A stretch of DNA of 6,177 nucleotides from Planctomycetaceae bacterium (GTDB taxonomy: Bacteria > Planctomycetota > Planctomycetia > Pirellulales > Thermoguttaceae): the NCBI GenBank assembly GCA_031283825.1, contig JAITAZ010000244.1, forward strand, positions 1-6,177. Reading direction: 5' to 3'. Positions within the stretch are counted from its first letter, which is position 1. Each line of letters starts with the position of its first letter. The translations under genes were made by a program, and so were the position numbers. The notes beneath the pieces were generated by a model. The model was not told the DNA's origin. It saw only the letters and a program-made list of their open reading frames with translations, and did not search any database. Shown piece after piece: positions 1 to 4,987 of the stretch.

Positions 1-296
1 AAGTTTTCAAACACGATATCGACGACGAACTCTACGACCGAATGAGAGGTCCCGTCGAAAACGTTACGATACTTGCTACCGCATACGCAAAAGATACGAC
101 AAAAAGACACGAACCAATACTGCTCGCGATTGATTACGGCAAAGGTCGAGTATTTCACACAACACTAGGACACGACGTACCGCAAATTAAGACGACGGCT
201 TTCATCGTTACATTTTTACGCGGCGCAGAGTGGGCGGCAACGGGAAAAGTTACAATCCCCGTTCCAAATGACTTAAAAGATGAATCCGAAAAATAA
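1..296 (+). CDS. ThuA-like domain protein, C-terminal end (5' partial)
   Basis: The reading frame is open from base 3 and ends at TAA 294-296, so the ATG at 42 is an internal methionine and the gene starts before the window. About 97 residues are visible. They contain the pattern DELYDRMRGP, HEPILLAIDYGKGRVFHTTLGHD and FLRGAEWAATGKVTIPVP, which I recognise as the end of ThuA-like (trehalose-utilisation type, glutamine-amidotransferase-fold) proteins. These are very common in Planctomycetota, often beside sugar-catabolism genes. The biochemical role of most members is unknown; the ThuA name comes from a rhizobial trehalose-catabolism locus. No signal peptide or substrate can be judged from this fragment. 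Rubrerythrin follows about 200 bp downstream in the same direction, but with its own likely promoter, so I do not infer an operon. The family call is firm; the function is not. Confidence 0.88.
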   Translation, partial: VFKHDIDDELYDRMRGPVENVTILATAYAKDTTKRHEPILLAIDYGKGRVFHTTLGHDVPQIKTTAFIVTFLRGAEWAATGKVTIPVPNDLKDESEK

Positions 297-350
297 TCTT
301 TTACCGTGAGCTAAAGTATTCAGTTAGCATTCCGGTTTAATAAAGCGTAA

Positions 351-361
351 TCCCTACGGGA
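351..361. repeat. Small hairpin TCCC-TAC-GGGA
   Basis: An 11-base palindrome with 4-bp arms and a 3-base loop lies between the ThuA-like gene and rubrerythrin. No T-run follows it, so it is not a convincing terminator. It resembles the small CCC...GGG hairpins clustered at 4114-4337 and may be a lone member of that family. Confidence 0.35.
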
Positions 362-377
362 TGGTAATGAATTTTAA

Positions 378-397
378 GTAACCGTTCACGAGTTTTT
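378..397 (+). repeat. Dispersed repeat GTAACCGTTCACG, copy 1
   Basis: The 13-mer GTAACCGTTCACG at 378-390, followed by AGTTTTT, recurs at 1116-1128 (identical, then GATTTTT), at 4001-4013 (one mismatch, then GGTTTTT) and as the first 12 bases at 4091-4102. A 9-base inverted copy sits at 1333-1341. All the long copies have the same orientation and all lie between genes. Here the copy stands alone, without the GAGACGCAA hairpin that accompanies the others, so it may be a remnant element end. Confidence 0.6.
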
Positions 398-432
398 GTT
401 GACTTGTGAAAAGTAATTTTATTGCAATAGAA

Positions 433-462
433 TTGTCGAAAATTATTTATGGGCGATATAAC
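433..462 (+). promoter_or_regulatory. Possible housekeeping promoter of rubrerythrin
   Basis: TTGTCG (433-438) and TATAAC (457-462) are separated by 18 bases and match the sigma-70 type -35 and -10 boxes at four and five of six positions. Transcription would begin near 469, giving a leader of about 27 nt before the ATG at 496. This fits initiation at 496 rather than at the upstream GTG at 406. In AT-rich DNA such matches arise by chance, so this is tentative. Confidence 0.35.
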
Positions 463-480
463 CCTAAATATCAAAAAGAG

Positions 481-486
481 AAAGGA
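481..486 (+). promoter_or_regulatory. Ribosome binding site that fixes the rubrerythrin start
   Basis: AAAGGA lies nine bases before ATG 496. The frame is open further upstream to a GTG at 406, but that codon has no comparable site and the 30 extra residues do not belong to the rubrerythrin family. Confidence 0.7.
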
Positions 487-495
487 ACCCTAATT

Positions 496-1071
496 ATGTC
501 CAGAATTAAAGGAACTAAAACAGAAAAGAATTTACTTAAAGCGTTTGCGGGCGAGTCTCAGGCGCGTAATCGTTATACTTTTTTTGCGTCGAAGGCGTCG
601 GCGGAGGGGTATGAGCATATTGCTTATATTTTCACGGAGACGGCGGCGCAGGAACAGGTTCATGCGAAACAATTTTTCAAGTATCTTGATGGCGGCGGTG
701 CTCTTGAGATAACGGCGTCGTATCCGGCGGGGACAATATTAACAACGGAAGAAAATCTGTTAGCGGCGGCGGATGGCGAAAAAGAAGAATGGACAATTTT
801 ATATCCAGAATTTGCAAAAATCGCCAAAGAAGAAGGTTTTGACGATGTCGCTCAAACTTTCAATGCAATAAGTATTGCCGAGAAACAGCATGAAAGACGT
901 TATCGCGGATTTTTAGAGCATATTAAAACAGGCGATTTATTCCAGCGTACCGGCGTAATTTGGCGATGTCGAAATTGCGGATATGTAAGTAGTACGCCGT
1001 CTGCTCCAAAAATTTGTCCAGCGTGTAAACATCCGCAATCATGGTATGAAATTCTCGCCGAAAATTGGTAA
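496..1071 (+). CDS. rbr: Rubrerythrin (non-haem diiron peroxidase)
   Basis: This is a cytoplasmic NAD(P)H-linked peroxide reductase that protects anaerobes from hydrogen peroxide, with electrons entering through a rubredoxin-type iron site. The product has 191 residues, the usual length. The N-terminal four-helix ferritin-like domain (about 1-145) shows the diiron ligands in order: E20 in AGESQARNRY, E53 and H56 in ETAAQEQVHAK, E95 and E98 in GEKEEW, and E129 and H132 in AEKQHERRY. The C-terminal rubredoxin domain (about 153-191) has all four iron-binding cysteines: C158 and C161 in CRNCGY, and C174 and C177 in CPACKHP. Nothing essential is missing, so it should be active. The start was chosen from the Shine-Dalgarno site and because the family begins at about this point (xxIKGTKTEKNLLKAFAGE). 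It appears monocistronic, with its own candidate promoter and a convergent gene downstream. No peroxide-regulator gene is next to it in this window. Confidence 0.97.
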   Translation: MSRIKGTKTEKNLLKAFAGESQARNRYTFFASKASAEGYEHIAYIFTETAAQEQVHAKQFFKYLDGGGALEITASYPAGTILTTEENLLAAADGEKEEWTILYPEFAKIAKEEGFDDVAQTFNAISIAEKQHERRYRGFLEHIKTGDLFQRTGVIWRCRNCGYVSSTPSAPKICPACKHPQSWYEILAENW

Positions 1072-1115
1072 TGAGAATTTTGTAATTATTTTTTGAACGA
1101 GAACAAATGTTTCTT

Positions 1116-1341
1116 GTAACCGTTCACGGATTTTTAAATTTGAAATTATGTAATATTAGTCGGAAAATTTATTTTGGATTTTGCGTTGTAACAATTTATT
1201 AGTGACTTTTAGCGTTTTTAAATTGCTAAACCCAATGTAGAGACGCAATGCTTTGCGTCTCTATCGGTGATCTTTTGATCGAACAATGAGACGCAAGGCA
1301 TTGCGTCTCTACTGTTGGTTTAGCCATTCAAAAACGGTTAC
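1116..1341. mobile_element. MITE-like inverted-repeat element between convergent genes
   Basis: The element begins with GTAACCGTT (1116-1124) and ends with its exact reverse complement AACGGTTAC (1333-1341). Inside are two further hairpins with the same GAGACGCAA arm: 1238-1263 (11-bp perfect arms, loop TGCT) and 1288-1309 (9-bp perfect arms, loop GGCA). An outer arm containing GCTAAACC at 1225-1232 pairs imperfectly with GGTTTAGC at 1317-1324 and continues into CGTTTTT against AAAAACG. It has no coding capacity and fills most of the 298-bp gap between the ends of rubrerythrin and the VWA gene. No target-site duplication is visible. It resembles non-autonomous palindromic elements; a relative sits at 4001-4103. 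The hairpins are not followed by T-runs, so a terminator role is possible but unsupported. Confidence 0.6.
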
Positions 1342-1369
1342 AAACAAATATTCCACAAGATGTATTACG

Positions 1370-3991
1370 TTATTTTTTGCGTTTTAAAAAGACGTCTAGC
1401 AAAAATAATAGAATTATTGTAACGAATAATTGAGATCTTAATGAAATGTTTTTTAATACGGGTTTGTTTGGGAGTTGTAGAGTCTCTGACGGAGTGGGGT
1501 TGAATTTTCCGCCGGATAATTCGGCGATTTTTTTTAATAACTTGACGTTTACGTTTTTTTTCTGTAGTTCTTTTGAATTATCGATTATTATTGCTCGCGC
1601 GTGTTGGAGGATTGTTTGTTGTTCTTTTGTTTGAAGTTGCATTTGCAATTGATAGATTCCGCGACTGGTTTTAGTTCTGTTTATGTTGAAAATCGCTTTG
1701 TAGCGTCCGGCGGCGATTTGGTCAAACGGGATTTTTTGTTTCAATAAATCAGGAGTAACAATTGTCAAAATTCCAGTTGCTTCGTTGATAAAACGGTCTT
1801 CCGAATCTGTTATATCGATTTCGACTTCGATTTTTTCATTGACAAATTTACATTCTATGACAGCGTTATCCGACTTCTGTTGTTTTATTACGAATCTGAT
1901 AATTTGACTCCATAATTTTGAGAAATCATTCCATATCAACCATTCTGCCGCCCATTGATTTTTTACGTCCGAAGTAAAAGCCGCCGCGATTCCGATTCCG
2001 TATCTTCTCCAACTTAAAAGCGGTTCGCCGGTCTCTGTTGCGAGAATAATTTTCGACGTCGTTTTTGATTTTGTTTTGACAAATCCGAGTAGCGGCGGAA
2101 TTTGGTCTAGCGTTATTCCGTCGAGAACCGTATTTTTTGTAACGATAATTGGAACAAATGGAATTTCGCTAATTGCAGATTTACCCGACAACATTGTCTC
2201 GCTGACAAAAATTTGCGGCACAGATTTTAAGTCTTCCGCGCGATAGTATCGACCATTTCCTAAATCGGCGATTTGTCGTAATAATTCGTCGTCTTTGGAA
2301 TCACCGACGCTAATTATTGTAACGGTAATTCTTGCGGCGGCGAATCGTTTCATCAGCGATTCGAAATCGTCCGATTCGTTTTTGCCGTCGGTCAGCAGAA
2401 TAACGTGTTTTGACGTCGTATTCAACCAATCGAGCTGTTCGTAAGATTCTTGTAATGCGGCGTAAATATTTGTTCCTCCGCCAGATACAATACCGTTAAT
2501 TGCCGAGCGAATCGTTGTCTGAGAAGACGCTTTTTGAGTCGGAACAATAACATGCGGAATTGCGTCGTAAGCAATTATTGAAATGAAATCATTCGGCGAC
2601 AGCAAATCAACTGCAACTTTTGCCGACTCTTTAGCGATTTTAATTTTCTCTCCGCTCATCGAACCAGAGCGATCAATAACCAACGCGAGAGCTATCGATG
2701 ATTTTTCTTTTTCATCGTCGAAATTGCATCGAACCGGCAGAATATCTTCGACGACCGTTTTATAATATCCGCCTTGACCAAAAGAGCGTTCGCCGCCGAG
2801 CATTATCAAGCCTCCGCCGAATGTATAAACGTAATCGCGGAGTAAATTCATTTGTTGTAACGAAAATGCAGACGCTGGAACGTCGGAGATTATTATTGCG
2901 TCGAATTGCATGAATTTGTCGGAGGTTTTAGGTATTCCTTCAATCGGGCGAGTTTCTATTTTGAATCCGTGTTCTGATAATGCCGAAACAAAATCGGCTA
3001 AAATTTCGGGCGAAGAATCGATTATCAGAATATGCGGCGGAGTTTCGACAACTGAAATTTTACGCGAGATATTATTTTCTTGAACGGTATCGTTGACTGA
3101 TTCAATATTGACTCTAAAAGTTTGCAAGCGGTCGTCGGACGCAATTTGTTGAAAACGAAATTTATTTTCTCCGGCGGAGAGTTGTTTGGTTGCGGAGTGA
3201 ATTTTAAATTCGTTACGAAAAATAAAAATATCAGTTTCGGTCGATTGATTACTGTAGATTGTCAGATCGATATTAAACGGTTCGCCGGATTTTAATTGGG
3301 CGGGAACGATAAATTCGGAGACGGAAATTTCCGGTAATTTCGATTCGGGAATTGGCACGGTTGAAATTGGAGTCTTGCAATGAGCCGCAGCAGCAATTGA
3401 ATTTCCAACTGTTTCGTTACCGTCGGAAATAAGCGTTATCATGCAATTAAAATCGGACGAGTTCGATAAACTTTCCGCCAGTTTAATTGCAGACTCAATA
3501 TTAGTTTCGTCCGACCAGTAGAGTTCAGAGTCAGTTTTAGAGTCGATTGCCGTTGCGTGATTTTGTTGAGTCTGATTTTGAAACTGGTTTTGAGAATCGT
3601 TTTGAGAATCGTTTAATTTTTGTTGCGCAAATTCAGACAATTTTGGATCTCGGGCGAAAGAGATAAACGAGCGTTTAATTTTTTTATTTGAGTTTGATGA
3701 ATCTTGTAGAAATTTCAGTATGAATTCGCGGGTTTCGGAGTTGATGCTTTTGCTTTCGTCGATAAGAAAAATCTGTTGAAATTCGTCAACTGGGCGTTTG
3801 ATTGACAATCCGGCAAAGACTAGCGTAAACAATAGAATAATAATTGTACGAATAAACCAAAGAGTCCGTTGGAGAGTAATTTTCTTATCGTTTTGATGTC
3901 GTCCGTACCAATAAAACCAATTAACCCAAAAGAGTAATCCTCCTATTAAAAAAATAAACAAAAATATCGAATTGGTCAGTTCGAGATACAT
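1370..3991 (-). CDS. Membrane protein with two VWA domains flanking a glutamine-amidotransferase-like domain
   Basis: The 873-residue product is anchored at both ends: hydrophobic segments at about 8-29, 45-62 and 852-868, followed by a KRKK tail. The first VWA domain (about 71-215) has a complete metal-ion-dependent adhesion site: D78-x-S80-x-S82, a candidate T163, and D190 in LISDGNE. A beta-rich stretch (about 216-318) leads to a Rossmann-like glutamine-amidotransferase-fold segment (about 319-420; ILIIDSSPE, IIISDVPA, GGGLIMLGGERSFGQGGY). I see no obvious nucleophile there, so it is probably non-catalytic. The second VWA domain (about 431-600) is also complete: D440-x-S442-x-S444, T507 and D535. 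A further domain (about 605-840) ends in AELSGGKFNPTPSE. Similar planctomycete proteins are often encoded near MoxR, DUF58 and BatA-like genes, but none are in this window. The role is unknown; metal-dependent protein binding at the membrane is a family-level inference. The start ATG (3989-3991) has AAAGG 13 bases upstream, a rather long spacing. Confidence 0.9.
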   Translation of the reverse strand: MYLELTNSIFLFIFLIGGLLFWVNWFYWYGRHQNDKKITLQRTLWFIRTIIILLFTLVFAGLSIKRPVDEFQQIFLIDESKSINSETREFILKFLQDSSNSNKKIKRSFISFARDPKLSEFAQQKLNDSQNDSQNQFQNQTQQNHATAIDSKTDSELYWSDETNIESAIKLAESLSNSSDFNCMITLISDGNETVGNSIAAAAHCKTPISTVPIPESKLPEISVSEFIVPAQLKSGEPFNIDLTIYSNQSTETDIFIFRNEFKIHSATKQLSAGENKFRFQQIASDDRLQTFRVNIESVNDTVQENNISRKISVVETPPHILIIDSSPEILADFVSALSEHGFKIETRPIEGIPKTSDKFMQFDAIIISDVPASAFSLQQMNLLRDYVYTFGGGLIMLGGERSFGQGGYYKTVVEDILPVRCNFDDEKEKSSIALALVIDRSGSMSGEKIKIAKESAKVAVDLLSPNDFISIIAYDAIPHVIVPTQKASSQTTIRSAINGIVSGGGTNIYAALQESYEQLDWLNTTSKHVILLTDGKNESDDFESLMKRFAAARITVTIISVGDSKDDELLRQIADLGNGRYYRAEDLKSVPQIFVSETMLSGKSAISEIPFVPIIVTKNTVLDGITLDQIPPLLGFVKTKSKTTSKIILATETGEPLLSWRRYGIGIAAAFTSDVKNQWAAEWLIWNDFSKLWSQIIRFVIKQQKSDNAVIECKFVNEKIEVEIDITDSEDRFINEATGILTIVTPDLLKQKIPFDQIAAGRYKAIFNINRTKTSRGIYQLQMQLQTKEQQTILQHARAIIIDNSKELQKKNVNVKLLKKIAELSGGKFNPTPSETLQLPNKPVLKNISLRSQLFVTIILLFLLDVFLKRKK
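3587..3610. repeat. 12-bp tandem duplication inside the VWA gene
   Basis: GTTTTGAGAATC occurs twice in a row (3587-3598 and 3599-3610). It encodes part of a low-complexity Gln/Asn/Ser stretch at residues about 122-145 (DSQNDSQNQFQNQTQQ) inside the first VWA domain, between its first beta-strand region and the TNIESA segment. The repeat length is a multiple of three, so copy-number change would keep the frame. It is probably a surface loop that grew by slippage. Confidence 0.75.
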
Positions 3992-4000
3992 AAATTATTT

Positions 4001-4103
4001 GTAACCTTTCACGGGTTTTTAAATTCGGATTTGAATTGCTAAACCAAATGTAGAGACGCAATGCCTTGCGTCTCTACATTTGGTTTAACGGTAACCGTTC
4101 ACA
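4001..4103. mobile_element. MITE-like element with a perfect 22-bp hairpin, next to the VWA gene start
   Basis: It starts with GTAACCTTTCACGGGTTTTT (a one-mismatch copy of the dispersed repeat) and ends with GTAACCGTTCACA at 4091-4103. Between them, 4040-4061 and 4066-4087 are perfect reverse complements of 22 bases around the loop TGCC. The hairpin core TAGAGACGCAA and the outer CTAAACC are shared with the element at 1116-1341, whose second hairpin has the complementary loop GGCA. The element lies 9 bp upstream of the VWA start codon, so any VWA promoter must lie in or beyond it. No transposase is present. Confidence 0.6.
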
Positions 4104-4113
4104 CAAATCCTAC

Positions 4114-4237
4114 GCCCTGAAAGGGCAACGGAATAAAATATTAGTAATCTATCAGTGGAATAATTTTACTGGACAATTTTATTTTTCATTGTCCTGCAAG
4201 GACAGTACATTATTAACCGTATGCTTTAGCATACGGT
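4114..4237. repeat. Cluster of small hairpins
   Basis: Several short perfect stems follow each other. GCCCT-GAA-AGGGC is at 4114-4126. GGACAAT (4171-4177) pairs with ATTGTCC (4188-4194). TGTCC-TGCAA-GGACA at 4190-4204 competes with the previous stem. ACCGTATGCT-TT-AGCATACGGT at 4216-4237 has 10-bp arms. They resemble repetitive extragenic palindromes. None is followed by a T-run, so I do not call terminators. Confidence 0.55.
4127..4170 (+). repeat. REP-like unit A (core ATCAGTGGAATA)
   Basis: This is an about 44-bp unit beginning AACGGAATAAAATATT with core TATCAGTGGAATA. It directly follows the GCCCTGAAAGGGC hairpin. It is repeated in inverted orientation at 4372-4415 (unit B) with only a handful of differences and one single-base gap, and less faithfully at 4452-4487 (unit C). 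Confidence 0.6.
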
Positions 4238-4259
4238 AACGGCAATAACACATTTAAAT

Positions 4260-4337
4260 GTCCCGCTAGGGACGACACTTGATATTCAGAACGAGATACA
4301 ATTTTTTTGCGTTATCAAGTGTCGTCCCTAGCGGGAC
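4260..4337. repeat. Perfect 25-bp inverted repeat with nested palindromes
   Basis: Bases 4260-4284 and 4313-4337 are exact reverse complements over 25 positions, separated by 28 bases. Each arm also contains its own small palindrome: GTCCCGCTAGGGAC at 4260-4273 and GTCCCTAGCGGGAC at 4324-4337. The arrangement suggests either one long cruciform or two separate hairpins. An open frame of 102 codons that crosses the right arm (4279-4587) has no recognisable protein features and is not called. Confidence 0.7.
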
Positions 4338-4371
4338 TGAAGAATCTACGATTCAACGAAAATACAATGCT

Positions 4372-4415
4372 GTTAAAAATATTCCACTGATATATTACAA
4401 ATATTTTATCCGTTT
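4372..4415 (-). repeat. REP-like unit B (inverted copy of unit A)
   Basis: On the minus strand this reads ACGGATAAAATATTTGTAAT and then TATCAGTGGAATATTTTTAAC, aligning with unit A over about 44 bases. Units A and B form a long imperfect inverted repeat enclosing the 25-bp perfect one, although their centres differ by almost 30 bp. Confidence 0.6.
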
Positions 4416-4451
4416 ACAAAGCATTATTTTCTTTATCCGCGATTATCCGTT

Positions 4452-4487
4452 TTTAAAAATTCCACTGAATCATTACGAAATTTATCC
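4452..4487 (-). repeat. REP-like unit C (diverged copy)
   Basis: The minus strand carries GGATAAATTTCGTAATGATT followed by CAGTGGAATTTTT, a shorter, diverged version of units A and B in the same orientation as B. The neighbouring CCCT...AGGG (4493-4509) and the palindrome GGGATCCC (4507-4514) may be its associated hairpin. Confidence 0.45.
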
Positions 4488-4514
4488 CTCAACCCTAGAA
4501 ATTCAAGGGATCCC

Positions 4515-4753
4515 GACCTCTAACAACATAACTTGGAGGTTACTCGCCGTGATATTTGATAGCAAATTTGTGATAACAACTGCTTAATCCGCGATATTTA
4601 ACGGGTAATTTTTGTTTAATTGGATAATTACGGACATTTTTTGCCGTGAAATAAATTTTGCAACTATTGTCAAAAAAAATTTTTTGGGAGAAACTCTTAT
4701 AAAACAAGGATAAACGTGTTTTGTCTTTTTAATTTTAATAATTCTGACAGATT
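4515..4753. other. Gene-free stretch upstream of the sigma-54 promoter
   Basis: No coding sequence is supported here. Visible details are a small AT-rich dyad TAATT-GGAT-AATTA (4617-4630), a run of eight A followed by six T at 4672-4685, which should bend DNA, and a first copy of TTGCAACTA at 4658-4666 that recurs at the -12 element (4766-4774). About 95-160 bp before the predicted transcription start is where an enhancer-binding activator of a sigma-54 promoter would be expected. I cannot name such a site with confidence. Confidence 0.4.
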
Positions 4754-4771
4754 TTGGCATAAGGGTTGCAA
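4754..4771 (+). promoter_or_regulatory. Sigma-54 (-24/-12) promoter of the DUF1559 gene
   Basis: TTGGCAT-AAGGG-TTGCAA matches the sigma-54 pattern (C/T)TGGCACG-N4-TTGC(A/T). The invariant GG (4756-4757) and GC (4768-4769) are present with exactly the required spacing, and only the two weakly conserved bases after TTGGCA differ. Transcription should start near 4781, about 205 nt before the ATG at 4988. Sigma-54 control is well established for type IV pilin genes in other bacteria, which fits the prepilin-like product. An A/T-tract about 100 bp upstream could help looping by an activator. Confidence 0.72.
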
Positions 4772-4790
4772 CTACCTTAAAATCCGAATA

Positions 4791-4970
4791 ATCTATAAAT
4801 CAGGTACGATTGATTCCTTTTTTATAGATGCAAATATCACTTCGGAGACCGCGTATGTTGAATTATTATGTCGATAATTCAATTAAGTTATGCGGTAGTA
4901 AATGAATATCGAGGTTAGTTAGCGGTGGAAACAACTTAGATCTATCTGTTGACTTCAAATAACGAAGTCA
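4791..4970 (+). promoter_or_regulatory. Highly structured 5' leader with three hairpins
   Basis: Three separate perfect stems lie between the predicted transcript start and the ribosome binding site. In stem 1, ATCTATAAA (4791-4799) pairs with TTTATAGAT (4821-4829). Stem 2 is two-tiered: ACCGCGTA (4848-4855) pairs with TATGCGGT (4890-4897), with one G-U pair, enclosing TTGAATTAT (4858-4866) with ATAATTCAA (4874-4882). In stem 3, TGACTTC (4950-4956) pairs with GAAGTCA (4964-4970), ending four bases before AGGAG. I could not assign it to a riboswitch class I know. It could be a mRNA-stabilising leader, a protein- or ligand-responsive element, or an RNA thermometer-like structure. Confidence 0.5.
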
Positions 4971-4974
4971 TAAA

Positions 4975-4979
4975 AGGAG
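4975..4979 (+). promoter_or_regulatory. Ribosome binding site of the DUF1559 gene
   Basis: AGGAG ends eight bases before ATG 4988, an ideal spacing. It decides against the in-frame TTG at 4949, which lies at the edge of the third leader hairpin and has no such site. Confidence 0.8.
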
Positions 4980-4987
4980 ATTTACAA

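Noticed and set aside
406..495. GTG start giving rubrerythrin 30 extra residues
   Set aside because: There is no ribosome binding site, the extension does not fit the family, and a possible promoter lies inside it; ATG 496 has AAAGGA nine bases upstream.
1238..1309. Bidirectional intrinsic terminator for the convergent genes
   Set aside because: The hairpins are stable but no T-run follows on either strand, and they match a dispersed element also found upstream of a gene.
1446..2913. Three short + strand open frames (1446-1634, 2583-2765, 2698-2913)
   Set aside because: All lie antisense inside the well-supported VWA gene and look like shadow frames.
4114..4514. CRISPR array
   Set aside because: The repeats are palindromic, in mixed orientations, of different types and irregularly spaced; there are no cas genes.
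4279..4587. 102-codon open frame on the + strand
   Set aside because: It runs through one arm of a perfect inverted repeat and two REP-like units, has no ribosome binding site that I can see and shows no recognisable protein features.
4701..4730. Terminator-like AAAACA...TGTTTT followed by TCTTTTT
   Set aside because: The stem is six weak A/T-rich pairs and there is no gene immediately upstream to terminate.
4831..4930. Cyclic-di-GMP (GEMM-I) riboswitch in the DUF1559 leader
   Set aside because: ATGCAAAT and TTAGTTAGCGG loosely recall parts of the class, but the GNRA tetraloop hairpin and the fixed core bases are not in place.
4949..4987. TTG start for the DUF1559 gene
   Set aside because: The codon lies at the base of the third leader hairpin and lacks a Shine-Dalgarno site; ATG 4988 has AGGAG at ideal spacing.
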